Shown: positions 1 through 12,946 of the stretch, in pieces
Position numbering within the stretch: the first letter of the stretch is position 1
Layout: the number at the start of each line of letters is the position of its first letter
Source: Garcia nutans
Lineage: Eukaryota; Streptophyta; Magnoliopsida; Malpighiales; Euphorbiaceae
NCBI GenBank assembly: GCA_947685225.1
Contig: CANTUV010000010.1
Coordinates: 620,001-684,000 of the forward strand
DNA length: 64,000 nt
Direction of reading: 5' to 3'
Notes under the pieces: generated by a model
The model's database searches: none
The model's input: the letters and a program-made list of their open reading frames with translations, nothing else
Told to the model about the DNA's origin: nothing
Program-made: the position numbers and the translations under genes

Positions 1-3000
1 CTTTTTTTATTTTTTATTTTTGTTTTTCTAAATAACGTAATACTTATTAAAAAATGTATGCATATAATTTTTTTTATAAAAAATAATGACTTTTTTTTTA
101 CCAGAAAAATGAATTGTTTATTACAACCACTCTTTTTTTTTCTTATATATAAAAGAAATTTCATTTATAGCAATATTTTTTTAATATTTTTTTAGACTTA
201 TAATGGTCTGCAGTAACTTCATATACATTGAATTTTGTAAACTTAGTTTATAAGTCAGTATTTTTGGTCTCAATTCTTATCCAATAATGAATATATAGAC
301 TGTGAGCCCATGCAAACCATATTCAAAGCTTACTAAATTATAAAAAATGCACTACATTTTTATTTAATTTAGGAATAATATATATGTATAATACCTTTAA
401 TTTTAATATATTTTATGAAAATAAGTAGTAATTAATAATAAAATTATTTTTTCTACATATGTTTGCAATATTTCTTTAATTATAAATGTGAAAATGGTAT
501 GTAGTTATTTCAAATATTACAGATAATAGTTTCATTCGTAAAAGAATATAAATAAAGACCTCATAAAAATTGACTCTTAGTACTAGTAATTTTAGTAATA
601 GTAACTTTTATATGGATGATATAATTGAAATATAATATCGATTCTAAATTAGTAAGAAAATTTTCAAAATAATATTTATAACTATTTTATTCAAGTCTCT
701 AATTGTTAACAACTTTTTTTTTTAATTTTTCAACAAATTGAATTAATTAGTTGTTGAGAAAAAAAAAGAAAAGAAAATCTAATTTCCAACATTAATTTAA
801 ATAAAAAAAAATTCATACCTAATTTCTATATATTATATCATAATTTCCCAAAAAAAGTGAAAACAAAATTACAAAACCCCATAACTTATGCTCAAATCTT
901 TTGGGAGGATACAATTCAATCTTTTTCGTGGTCTAACTAAATATGACTTCGGCAATTCTCATTGAATAAGCAACTTACTGTAGGTATTGAAGAGCATTCC
1001 AATTATAGGTTTTTACCAAATCTTTTGAAATATACTTACATATAGGAAAAAAAAATAACAAATCCTTTTGGTAAATCTTGTATTGAGTTTATTTATATTG
1101 TTTAGCAAGAAGTTTGGAATTTGATCTCACCGTTAATTTTTCAAATATGTGGCTTAAAATTTATAGATGAATCATACATCACTGCAATAAAAACAGTTTA
1201 GTGACCGATTTTTTTCTGTTGCTAAACATAAAAATTTCATTGCTAACTTCATTTGCCGATGAAATGCCAAAAACATAATTTATAACGAGCCTTGTACTTT
1301 GCATGAATACGATGCAAAGCTGTTGAGGCATAACATTGAGCACAGGTCATAGAAATTTTTAAACTAATATGAATAATTAGATTAAAAATATTAAAAATTC
1401 AAAAAATTTCACTGATTTTTGATTTTTTTTTCGAATCAAATTGTACTTATTTTTATAATTTAAAATAATTTTAAAAATTAGATTATATCTGGATCAAGAA
1501 TTAGAACGAACCCAACTGAATTAGACAGAATTAAATATCCGAAATAATATATGTTTTATTAATAATAAAAAAAATTATATTTTATTATGTTAATTTATTA
1601 CTTAACTTTTAATATAATATATATAATTAAATGAAAGAAATTTCATAATTTAACTGAAAAATAAAGTAAATAAAAATATAATTAATAGTTATATATAATT
1701 TTTAATTTGTCATCTAATCAATATTGATTACATATTTTATAATATTATTAAATTAATAAAGTATAAATTAAATTTAAAAATCTTTAATTGTCAATAAAAT
1801 ATTAATAAAATATTTTAAATTAAATTAATATTAAACATGTTCGTATGAATTATTACTATTAAGTAATTATTTATAATAATATTAGTTATTAATAAAAATG
1901 ATGAGTTTGTGCATTAACAATAATCAATAAAACTAGTGATAGTGGAGATAAATGAAATGATAGATTTGAGAATAATATAAATATTAATTTAGATATAAGT
2001 AATAAGTATGGTTAACTGTTAAGACTTTATATATTAGAATTATTTTTATACTATATTATGCAATATATTCACTTTGACATTTTTATCATATTATATGTAA
2101 GCGGTGCTATTATTAAATTATTTTATAAATTATTTTCTGGATTGAATTTGATTGGAATCCAAATCATTTATTGGATTGAATTAGAGTTTTTTTTTATTTT
2201 ATTATTATTACGACTTTAATTTGAGTTTATTTTGAATTATTTTTTAAAATTATTTGATCTAATTATTATATTTTTCTTTGTTAAATCACATAGAATGAAG
2301 TTTAAAAGAGCATAAGGAGTTTGACAAATTTTGATTTGTCTATATTACTCTATTTTATGCATTTAACTTATTTTATTTGAAATTTATAAAAATTTAGTGT
2401 TGGATATTAAATATTTTAGTTTTATTTTTTTTTATTATGAACGTTGAATATTACATATTTGTTATAATTTTATTATGTATGTTTTGAATTATAAAAATTA
2501 AAGTTTGATGTTTGTTACTATTAAAATAGTTAAATAATATTATGTTACTTAAAATTTAAAAAATGAAGCTAAATTTTTAAATATTTATACTCAAACAAAA
2601 CTAGGGCAAAACTATAAAAATCGAATTTTCAAATTGAATTACTCAAAAATTAGAGTAATTTAATTCAGAAATTTTGATTCCGGTTCAATTTCAAAAATCT
2701 CATTTTTAAAATCTTCGAATTTTGGTTTAGTGATGGAAATTTTTTAATTTCTGAACTGTTTCAGTGCTCAGCCTTAATAAAGCATATGCTATTATTGAAA
2801 AGTTTTTGCTATAATACAAGGATAGTAACTAAAAATAGTCTCAAATTCAAGAATCAACTAAGGCTGATTTGCTATCATATTAGTAGCTCTATAGTAATTT
2901 TTTTCATTCAAAAGACTGAAAATTTAAATCCTAATGATAAGTACCTCGTTTTTAAGTATTTTCAATTATATCATATAAAAGAAATGTATAAAGCAAACAA

Positions 3001-6000
3001 TAAATAAATATGAGAGAAAAAAAACATATTTTCTCATCTTTTAAAACAAATCTTTATGAAAATCTTATGAGATGTTTTAAGAAATTAATGATTATTGTAC
3101 ACCTTATACTAATTAATTCAAAATGTAGGAGGCCTTTTCATTAATATTTTGTGAACAAAAGACCAAAACTCTCTTATATTGATAAGTAATGATCAGATAT
3201 ATTAAAAGGGAATGTAGTATTAATAAGATTAAAAATAAAAATTATTAGGCATAATTGATAAACAAATCACTTTTAATTTTATTTTTATTTTTGGATTACT
3301 AACTCTTTTAGTTTAGAAATATTAATTAAGATGTAGTAAATGAAGTAGCCCATATATTCCTCTTGAGAAAATATCAAACCAAATCTTTGTTAGGTAAAGG
3401 CTGCAATATAATTAAGAAAGGATATCAACATCTTACATAATTGAGTACCAAACTATAATAAACTAAAGCCTTAAGAATCCAAGCATTTAAAGTATGCCAA
3501 ACACACATTCCACATGTAATTAGCACACTAAATTAAATTTTAATTTCCATTTTCTTCTACTTTCTCATGAATTTTAACTTTTTTTAAAAAATTAAATTCA
3601 AATTAAAGAGTTTGAATTTGTATGGTTACTTACCCTTTTTAATTTGGTGGCTAATAAATATTGAAACTAGCTTGATTCTTCTAATTCAACATATCTACTC
3701 ATAGGCAAGTGTTTCACTTGTTATTATGCTAATTTTTTATTTTGATATATAAGAGAATTTTTTGCGGGGAGTGAATTTTATAAAAATTTGAATTTTGATT
3801 TTTTTATGCTACTAAAAAACTTGAATACCCTAAAAGAAATTGTATTAGACCGCTAGATTACTAGTTCAATGATTTGAAAAAAATATATAATTAATTAACT
3901 AAGGTGGTAGAGTTGGATTATTTATATAATACAACGATTCCTTTGAATAATGAGTTTCTTTAAAGTGGGTGAGAAGTCATTCTTTTTCAATTTCATTCAA
4001 CCTTATTAAAGTTGAAATACAAAGTTATGATATAAGTTTGTTTGATTCATCTTTGAATTTGAGAATTCAAAGAATCCTTAATTGTGTACTTCTTTTTCTT
4101 GCTAATTTATAATTTACATACAAAAAAGAGAAATAAAATTTCTTTTCAACCAGTGCTTTATTGATAAATAAATACGTAAAGAAATATATTAATTATCCTC
4201 TATCTGTATTATATATATCAAAAAGTTAAGAAATTTTCTTAATTCTTAGGAAGTCATGGTCATCATTATTTTTCATTATTTTTTATTATAAAAATTCATA
4301 TTTTCATTTAGTTATATTTTTGTAGAAATTTAAAAAGTTAAATGCTTCAATATGTGCCTTTTAATTTTCTTCATAAATTAATTTTATGTTAATAATTTAA
4401 TTTAATGATATTAATTGATTTATATAATTTTTTTAGAGATTTTAAAAGTTAAATAATAAAATATATATGATTCTTGATATTTTTGCTAAATTAGTTATAC
4501 ATTAATAATTTATTTAATAATCTTAGTTTTTATTTTCTAAAAATTTAAAAAGTTAGACAATAAAATATATGGCTTTTTAATTTTTCTAACATATTAATTA
4601 TACTTTAATAATTTTCTGAATAATAATATTATTAGTTTAAAAAGTTAAACAATTTAATATATGACTCTCAATTCTACTACTCATGCTTTTTTTCCTTTTT
4701 CAAAAATTTGCATAAATTTTCTTTTCTCATTTTCTCTTATTTTCTATAGAGTTTATGGTTTTTTTAGCCAAAATTTATTATATGAATTTTGTTCTTGAAT
4801 ATGTCAGGTTATGAAATAAGGATATTCTATATGTTCATTTATAGTATTCTAAAGAAATTCATATCATGAAAATCAAGGTAAAAGATTTTATCATCTTTTT
4901 ATAATAAAATTTATTGTCGATATAAATATTTTATTAAAATATTTTATATTTGTTTATTATTAATTATATTTATTTGTATTTTATCATTTTTACTATTGCG
5001 CAACTATATGACTAGTTCATTGTAAAGCTAAAGATTAAAATTATCAATTTTATTTACTCATTTATTTAATAACTAAATATTTATTTGTTTGTATAAGATA
5101 TTACAAATTTATTCATGACAATTGTTTTTCTTTTAAGAGTTTTTAATAATATAAAAATATTTAATTAATTTATGATGTTAAGTCAGGAATTGATATGGAT
5201 TATTATTAAAAAAAACAAAATTAATGTTGTTATTTGTACCGTGCATTTAATACCAAAAAAAAAAAAAAGAACGGTATAATGTTAATTGAATAAAATAGTG
5301 AAGATGTCGGACATTGCTGCAAAGCTAACCGACAATGTTGAGAACACAGGAATTGTAGCAATGTTGCATTAGGTTTATGTGTACATTGCCATTTTATGTC
5401 TACAAACACTCTTATCACCAACAATAATTAAGTCCATAGTTTTTATTTTATTCTCAATAATTACATCTTATTTTTTAGTTACTTTTTAATAATAACAATT
5501 AGCTATTGACAATGAAACAGTTCTTATTTACAAAATATATGATTGAGGGTTTTTAAAATAACTTTTATTTATTTAAAAGAAATTAAATTACAGTATTAGA
5601 AAAATATTTAAATATAAAGATAATATTGATATTTATTTTTAATACTCATTACACATATTAAAAATAAAAATTATCAATAATTTTAATAAATATTTAACAA
5701 TTATCGATTAATAACTATTAATTAATTACTCGCTTTCGATTAATAACTATCAATAATATACAATAATTAATTAAACTAAATATAATCTTACATATTCACT
5801 CTGCAATACGGTGTTATTATAACTATACCAATTTATTTTAATCACTCAAGTAATTTCATATTTAGATCTATTTTTAGTTTATCAATTTGATATAAGTTTT
5901 ATGGTTAAGTTTAAAATATAAATTTTAAAAATTCAAAATTATATTTGACAACATCATTTAATGTTTAAGCTTTGTATTAATCAAATTAACTATTGTATAA

Positions 6001-6900
6001 ATAATTTAAAATTTTAATTTTCTTTTTTTTTAATTTAAAAATTATTACATTACTTACATCATTTAATATTATATTTCACACTCAAAATATCAGTAATTAA
6101 TTTTTATTTTTATATAATACCATTTACCTATACTAGAAATCCCTCTAAAATTCAGTTATAATGTGTACAAAATAACTCGAAAATGCTATATATACTATGA
6201 AAACTCAAATGATAAAATGATATTATTTTAAAATGATGTTATTTTATAGTTAGACTAAAACATTGTATTGTTTCTTTTATTAAACAAATTTAATTGTAAT
6301 CTCTAAAATTTGAACGCAATTCTACAAAATCACTTAGTTAAAACTTTTTTTTATTAATTTAAATTTACCCTTGTTTTTGTTTTCCACACATAAAATAGAT
6401 AATTGATAAAAAGAAGAAAAATAATATTTTTCACAGTGATTTCATTATTTTAATCATTATTAGAGAGTTCACTTGATTACTTGTCAATTAAATAGATAGT
6501 CAAGATTAGATTCTTATAATTAGATTTTTCTATTAAAAAATATATAAAAAAATTAATAAGAAAACTTATAAAAAAATATACAAAAAATATCAAAATGGAC
6601 CATGATGAATGTACACAAAGAAAATAATTGTATGAAACCCATACTAGCTAAATAATAATGGTGATTTTTATATTATAAAAAAAGATAAAGATAGTAGCCA
6701 AGCCCTTCTCCACAAAGCTTATGTCTTTTACAATAAAAACTTTTTAATTTATAATCAAATAGAGAAAAAAAAAAGGCAAAAAGTTCAAAAATAATAAAAA
6801 ATAAAAAAATTAATTCCACTAAACCTTTTTCAATTTTTAGTTCTTCACATACTTCCCCCTGAGGGCCACTTGGCTAAAAGCTTTAGAATGGGGCCCATTT
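1..6900. other. AT-rich intergenic region, no gene seen
   Basis: This long stretch is AT-rich with many poly-A and poly-T runs. The only open frames are short and T-rich or K/N-rich and resemble no family I know. Apart from the possible CACTA-like tip at 1180 I recognise no element with both ends. Old, degraded transposon sequence is the likely content, but that is inference. Confidence 0.6.
1180..1268 (+). mobile_element. possible CACTA (EnSpm) terminal fragment
   Basis: The sequence opens with CACTGCAATAAAAAC and continues with a TTTAGTGACCGATTTTT stretch, then GTTGCTAAAC and a GCCGATGAAAT motif. Repeated 'TTAGCGACGGA'-like subterminal motifs after a CACT(A/G) tip are typical of plant CACTA elements. 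The partner terminus ending in AGTG was not found, so this is at best a relic of one end. Confidence 0.35.
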
Positions 6901-6957
6901 TGTTATCCTGACTGTAGGACCCTTGAGGAGACATCACAAAATAGAAGCTGGAATTGC

Positions 6958-6963
6958 CACGTG
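6958..6963. promoter_or_regulatory. G-box CACGTG upstream of the bHLH gene
   Basis: A CCACGTGG palindrome lies about 110 bp upstream of the TATA box and about 265 bp upstream of the start codon. G-boxes are bound by bHLH and bZIP factors, so autoregulation is conceivable but not shown. Confidence 0.45.
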
Positions 6964-7068
6964 GACCCCTAAAAGTTCCTCCTTTTTTTTTATTGAAATT
7001 AAAAATGTTAAAAAAAATGAAATTATTATATTATTTATACAATATGCAGTCATTCTAATATTCCGCAC

Positions 7069-7076
7069 TATAAATA
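7069..7076 (+). promoter_or_regulatory. TATA box of the bHLH gene
   Basis: TATAAATA lies 157 bp upstream of the ATG at 7226. It is followed by a CT-rich stretch (TCTTCTCTTTCATC) that suits a plant transcription start near 7100, giving a 5' leader of about 125 bases. Confidence 0.6.
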
Positions 7077-7225
7077 TAAGTCTTCTCTTTCATCTATCCA
7101 AAATACACAAAATCAAAAACCCATTAACCGATTTTGGCTGTTAGAGAATTATATAATTACGCTTCTAAATTCAAGAAATTCAATTCTTTGTTCCCTTCAA
7201 AATTCAAGAAAATTTGATTTCTTCC

Positions 7226-8648
7226 ATGGCTGATTTTACTTCAGAATTGCAGAGTTTTAAACGTTCATTTCCATCTTTATTTGATATAATTGATCCAAAT
7301 ATTGAACCCACCACCATGAACCAATTCACAGAAACAAACCATACCATTACTGGCGATTCAAACTTGAATAATTTCCAAACTTTCTTGCCTTTTTCTGGTG
7401 ACAATTTCTTTAACCATCAAGCGGCCGAATTTCCTGGGAATTTGACAGAAAATTTTCCTGGTATTTTCCATCAAAACAATCAGATCAATGTTGTGCCAAT
7501 TTCTCATCATCAGCACTCCTCTGCCACTCCTAGAAATGATCAAGAAAGTGAATTTCAAGAAACGAAGAAAAGAAAAGCAATGGATTTATCAGAAACAAGC
7601 TCTATGAACTCATATCCACAAATTTCTGAATGTGGGAAAGGCAAAAATGTAATCAAATGGAAATGTTCTCTTGATTTTTATTTTCATTTTGGAGGGTTTC
7701 TTGATTTTTTTTTTTATTTTTAACATGGATTTGCAATTCTCTGTTTTGTGATTTTACAGAGTTCAAGAAGAGGAAAAAGAGCAAAAAGCAAAGAAGAAGA
7801 AGAAAAAAAACCAAAAGAAGTTGTTCATGTCAGAGCCAGAAGAGGGCAAGCCACTGATAGCCACAGTTTAGCAGAAAGGGTAACTATTAATTAAATATTT
7901 AATTGCAAACTTTTCGAGATTCCGATACTTTTAGGTACCCTTTTCAATGAATTTCAAGTTTATGTTTTATAAATAATAAATTAAATAAATAATTAATGGG
8001 CCAATTTTTTAATGTAATTTCTTGTTCAACAGGTAAGAAGAGGAAAAATCAATGAGAGACTAAGATGCTTACAAGATATTGTCCCAGGTTGCTACAAGGT
8101 AGTGGAAAAAAGTCAATCAATTAATTATATTTTTTAGTTAAAATTAAGGTAATTAAAATTTTCTTGCTAATATTCTTCTATAATATTTAACAGACAATGG
8201 GTATGGCTGTAATGTTGGATGAGATAATTAATTATGTCCAGTCCTTGCAACATCAAGTAGAGGTGAATTTAAATTTAACTGAAAAGATTAAAAATTTTAT
8301 AATATATATAATTCCTAAACTAACAGTTTTTTTTAATTGAATATTCAGTTTTTATCGATGAAGCTCACAACAGCTGGCACATTTTATGACTTCAATGCAT
8401 AGATAAATGCCATAGAAACAATGCAGGTGGTTAAATTATTATATATATAAATAGAAAATATTTTTATTTTACAATTATTGATATAATTTATGATTATTTA
8501 CAAAATTAAATTTTTATTTACAATATTGACTTTTTTTTTATTTTTTTTGCAGAGGACAAGTGCACAAGAAGCAAAAGAGATGGAAAGAGTGATGAGAGAA
8601 GGACATGGAGGACTAATAAATTATCTTCAACCAGCATGGTCCCTTTGA
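7226..8648 (+). CDS. BEE-type bHLH transcription factor with an in-frame stop in exon 5
   Basis: This is a nuclear bHLH transcription factor of the BEE group (BR-enhanced expression, bHLH subfamily XII), which in Arabidopsis promotes growth downstream of brassinosteroid. The ATG at 7226 sits in a good context (TCCATGGC). Exons: 7226-7648, 7760-7879, 8033-8098, 8194-8262, 8349-8426 and 8553-8648. Every intron is GT-AG and in phase 0. The N-terminus is acidic and Asn/Gln-rich. A basic lead region (RRGKRAKSKEEEEKKPK) precedes VVHVRARRGQATDSHSLAER. The DNA-reading residues H176, E180 and R184 are present, and helix 2 reads MLDEIINYVQSLQ. After FYDFNA (residue 243) comes TAG at 8400-8402. The frame is then open to ...PAWSL and TGA at 8646-8648, matching the family tail, so the ancestral protein was about 282 residues. 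The current product would be 243 residues with the whole bHLH but no tail. It could be a functional short form, a young pseudogene or a sequence error. Confidence 0.9.
8400..8402 (+). other. premature TAG in exon 5 of the bHLH gene
   Basis: The codons run GAC TTC AAT GCA TAG ATA AAT GCC ATA GAA ACA ATG CAG before the donor GT at 8427. Family members read through here with an FNSETDA-like sequence. The frame after the stop stays open for 39 codons over two exons, so the stop looks recent. Confidence 0.85.
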
Positions 8649-9199
8649 CTTCAATTCTTATTATTATTTTTACTACATAAGCACATGAAGAAGAAGATGA
8701 TGATCCTTTTTCTCAATATTTTTCAATTTCTATTATATTTTTCAATTGTTCCCATTTTATGTATACTTAGCACAAACAAGTGACAACTTACATACTTTTA
8801 ATCAAAACATGTGTGGGAATATACTCAATTGTTATTTATCCCTTAATTTATTTACTTTTGAACTTTTTGTTATCTTTGGATTTTATTTTCATATCATATT
8901 TTTCTTTTTCTTTTTAATGGGAGGAAAGGGTGGGGTTAGAAAATTGAACCTTTGTATTATTATAATAAATAATAAAATTAAAAAATATTGAAAATACGGA
9001 GTACATTAAAAATAATTAAGTGGTCTGCACTTACAAAAACATGACACTCATTTAAATTTAAAAAAGGGTGAATTTCACATTTATGAAAGCGCGGGTACAT
9101 TTTACCTGCTTGATACACCAAATAATTTACCGAGAAATTAATAAAAATTGATTTGGTTTAATATCTATATATATAAGTATGAAAATAAGAGATGGCAAT
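8649..9199. other. 3' flank of the bHLH gene, no further gene
   Basis: This AT-rich stretch probably holds the 3' UTR of the bHLH gene. A short ACGGAGTAC motif near 8996 resembles the outer end of a Stowaway MITE, but no matching partner end is seen. I see no other coding sequence. Confidence 0.5.
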
Positions 9200-10719
9200 T
9201 AGGATTTTGTTCTCTCTGAAAGTGTAAAGTTGTCTACCCCATTGTGGTGCCACTGCCCCTAGCCTTCGGTCCTCTATCCACTACTCCCCTCACCCCATCT
9301 TTTACTCTAGTAGCTTTCTCCACGCGCCATCGCTGAGATTTATAATCAAATCAAGATTTCTTTCCGTCACTGAGCTTCACACCCCCCCCCCCACAACACC
9401 TAATTGTAGATATCTCAAAAGAAACGATCTCAGAGCCCCCATTCCGGATCTACTTGTGCTTGGGTATGGATCCTCTGCCATGGTCAGCCACGAAGATTTT
9501 GATCAGAGTTTTGTAGAGCTTCCGATACATTCATGCTTAGGAAAGTTTGGACATCTGGATAGTCTGGCTGTTTGATTTTAGCCTAGGTACCAACTTCCTG
9601 GTTGTCCGACCTTTGGTTTTAAAGCCAGGAGCTAGTTTTTGCTTTCCTATCTTTTCCTCCCCATTTTGGAGCTTTAAAGTTATTTTTCTCTCTCCAAAAG
9701 CTAGACTCTATTCCTCTAAGCTTCCTTGTTATCTTTGAAGGATACCTCACCTTTCTCTGAAGTAGTTCTATCTCCTATTCTTACCCTTGATTTTTATTGT
9801 TGTTTAGGCTTCTCTTAGTTTCTGTCCAAGGTTGGTAACTCATTGATGTTTTGGAAAGCTAATCATTTTTAGCTCATTCCAAGAATATATTAGAGCTTGT
9901 CGCAATGTCCCGTTTTAAGACATTCTATCCTTCTTTTCCCTCAATTTCCTTCTTTATATGAGAATGTATGGGATGTATAGATTGGGAAGATGATTATCTA
10001 ACGTCTCCCTTGTTTGTTACTGCCTAGCATTTGTCTTAAGGCTTTGGCCTGTGTTTTCGACGTAGGCAACTCTTTGGCTTATCTTTAGCATGTCTATCTA
10101 AGTTTGTTGTTCCTTGAGGCCAAATCTATAAGGCAGGGTGTGCAAATATTTTAAATCTGATCGGACTAACCAACTAGATTTTGATCATGTTTGATCGGTT
10201 TATATTGCACATATTGGTAAAATTAGATTTATATTTTTTAAAAAAATTTTAAATTCGATCGAGTAGTCGGGTTGAGATTTATTTTTTCGTTTGAATCCAA
10301 ATTCGTCTAATAAATATATATTATATATGTATATATTTATAATATATATTATATAACTCGACCAAAATATATTTTAAATCCGATCGAATCCTATCAATAC
10401 TCACCGCTATTGAATGATATAGGTGGGAGACCGATTCCTATGAGTACAGGGGTTTAGATTGTCAACTTTCTGTGTGTTGTTTGGGTGAAGCTCCGTTGTT
10501 ACTTGGAGGGACTTTTGTGATGTTGTTTGGTCAGCCTTTGCTGATTTTATTGTTTGTGATTTTCCTTTTCCAGTTTGTATGCTTGTCCCTATACATATTA
10601 TCTTACCCAGCTCCTGGTGTTTCTTCCCTCAATTGGGCTGTAATCCTCCCAAATGGGATTTGTATTTATTTTCCTTATTTAATGCATTTTAATCTTTTCT
10701 TGGCAAAAAAAAAAAAAAA
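9200..10719 (+). mobile_element. poly-A-tailed retroposon without RT (copy 1)
   Basis: A block of much less AT-rich, pyrimidine-rich sequence ends in TTAATGCATTTTAATC, then TTGGC and about 16 A residues at 10704-10719. Its body is collinear with copy 2 at 12947-14577. Matches include a GTGG(T)GCCACTGCCCC stretch near the 5' end, TGATTTTAGCC(T/C)AGG in the middle, a GATGTATGGG stretch and the TTAATG tail. No reverse transcriptase or endonuclease is encoded, and the short open frames are not shared with copy 2. The 5' limit is approximate. A run AAAAAAGGGT occurs at 9060-9069 and again at the tail (10714-10723), but it is too simple to be trusted as a target duplication. A MITE is inserted at about 10134-10409. 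I infer a non-autonomous element mobilised by a LINE. Confidence 0.6.
10134..10409. mobile_element. MITE nested in retroposon copy 1
   Basis: The insert begins CAGGGTGTGCAAAT and ends TACTCACCGCT, whose reverse complement (AGCGGTGAGTA) resembles the start. Inside, the left arm ATTCGATCGAG and the right arm CCGATCGAATCC face each other around an AT-rich centre with TATATATTATATAT. This is the structure of hAT-type MITEs with GGGTGTGCA tips. The matching part of retroposon copy 2 lacks it. No clear 8-bp target duplication was found, so the ends may be off by several bases. Confidence 0.5.
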
Positions 10720-11045
10720 GGGTTCAGTATTATTTTTCTTCAAGACTAAGAAATATTGAATTTGAATTTTGAGATCCAGATCTTTTAGAAAAAAGAATAG
10801 CAGAGTTTAATCTCTAATATTGATAAGAATTAACAAGAATATATATCATCTAGTGCATATAAATTTTGTAATAAAAAATATTTAATAACGCTACAATAGT
10901 TAACAATATTATTATATTATAAACTATATATTATTAATATATAAATTTACATTCAACTTAATATGCTTTTTACATTTATACCCTTTTTTTATCAAATTTA
11001 TTGCAATTTTAGAAATTTAGTTGTAATTTTAACATAAACTTAAAT

Positions 11046-11107
<62 letters not shown>

Positions 11108-12934
11108 TTTTCATTTAATATGAAAAGAGAAAGTGAAATTGACTTTTATGGATTATTATGTCACAATTTAATCAAAAGGATATAATTACCTTCAAATTTG
11201 TAAATTGAAAGTTCAATTAAAATTTAAAAGTTAAATTGATAATATAATACAATAAGTTTAAATTGATAATATATAACAATAAGTTTTAAAAATAATCCAA
11301 TGTTTTGACATTTTAATTAATGAAAATTTTCTTATACTTATAATTTATAATAGAATTGTAAATATTTTTTTAGATAATAATAGACAAAAAAAAAAGGATG
11401 TAACTATAAGAAGGCATAAAATTCAGGATGTAATTATAAAAAGGCACAAAATTTAGGGAAAAAAATTATATATTATGTCTCAAGAGCATACATGTGTTTA
11501 AAATTATTAATTATTTTTAACATTAAATATCATATAATATTAAATTAATATTATTAACATTCATTATGATGCAATGAGACAAATACTCAAAATCATTGGT
11601 TAGTTTTTTTTTTTTTTAATAACTTATCTTTAAGTATACCAAAAAAAACTTTTAGATGTACGTAAATATTAATCAAGATTTGACTTTACAGCCCCACAAC
11701 ATGCAACACATAATTTTTTTTATTATAAATATGGAGAAAAAAAATTGGTTCTGAATTTATTAATCAATAAAATATTTATTTGTTCATTAGACTTTGATTT
11801 GATATGCAGAAATAATATATAATTTGATTGTTAAATTTTTAAATAGATAAAATTTGATACTATTAATTAAAAATTTAAGAGTTAAATCCAATTTATTAAA
11901 TAATATAAGTAATGAAAATTTTATACTTTGAAATTTTTTATATCTATATAGATTAATTAAATATTAAAGAAAAAAGTTTAAAGTTAATTTTTGGAGTTTG
12001 AGGGGTGACATATGTAGAACAAACATAATAATGATGCTAAATATCATCATAAACAGGATTAAGCATGAAATAACTTGATTAGACTTGAATAATGCCATGC
12101 GTTGAATACATGTCATGCCTACAAATTAAGTTTGTGGCAATATGGACAATTACATATGATTAATTTAAACTTTAATTAAGACATTAAGCCAATTATATAT
12201 ATGTATATCTTTATCAGCTAGCTTATTCTGCCGGCATTGAATATTGATGGACATTTGATTTCCATTATAGTCTTGGTGAGACTAATTCAAATGATGTTCA
12301 AGGCAGTCAATGATATCAGAGAAAAAGATTGTTTCTTCACTCGAAGCCCATTTTATGCGATTTATGGAGTTTAAATGACAATTCAATTAGCATCTTAATC
12401 ACTCAATTCTATTTGGAGAAATTATATGATACCTATCATTCCGATTAATCGAATATTGACACCTAGCAGTTAAAATTTTAATTTTTTTATTAATTATATA
12501 TGAGATATAAGAATATTTGAAATTTCAAATTGAGACTTAAATAAAAGTAATATATACTCATAATTATTAAACGGCATATTAATATTTTTTAACTTATTAT
12601 TTTTCACTTTTATAAATTAAATATTAATTTTGAATTCAAATTCCTAAACCTTTTTTTCTCATTTATTAATTTATTATGCGGATTAAAAATTGTTAAAACT
12701 AAATTGATAAGTGAAAATTTACCATATTTACAGATGATCAAATTTTTCTACAAATTGAAAAATCACTCATGCTCTAAATTTTCCTTTAAAGGTTCATGTC
12801 TAGGCACAAGTTTCTCATGATTTAAATTAATTCACAACTTTGAAATGATTTAATCGGTTTCAGCTATTTTAGATTAATTTTGAATTAATTCCTAACATAT
12901 ATTTTTATTTTGATGTAATTAGAGAGAAAAGAAA
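10720..12934. other. AT-rich spacer between the two retroposons
   Basis: No gene is seen here. The stretch holds an ATA microsatellite at 11049-11105 and otherwise diffuse AT-rich sequence without recognisable element ends. Confidence 0.5.
11049..11105. repeat. (TAA)n microsatellite, about 19 units
   Basis: An uninterrupted trinucleotide run of TAA/ATA lies in AT-rich DNA. It is a simple repeat. Confidence 0.95.
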
Positions 12935-12946
12935 GTAAAAGAAATG
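12935..12946. repeat. left 12-bp target site duplication of retroposon copy 2
   Basis: GTAAAAGAAATG is repeated exactly at 14578-14589 and brackets the element. Duplications of this length fit target-primed reverse transcription (LINE machinery). Confidence 0.85.

Noticed and set aside
2786..3007. 73-codon open frame
   Set aside because: Biased Lys/Asn/Ile composition in AT-rich DNA, no domain and no supporting signals.
7204..7404. Minus-strand 66-codon frame over the bHLH first exon
   Set aside because: Complementary shadow of the bHLH coding sequence.
9060..10723. AAAAAAGGGT direct repeats around retroposon copy 1
   Set aside because: Mostly a poly-A run; too simple to prove a target duplication, and the 5' side lacks element-like sequence up to about 9200.
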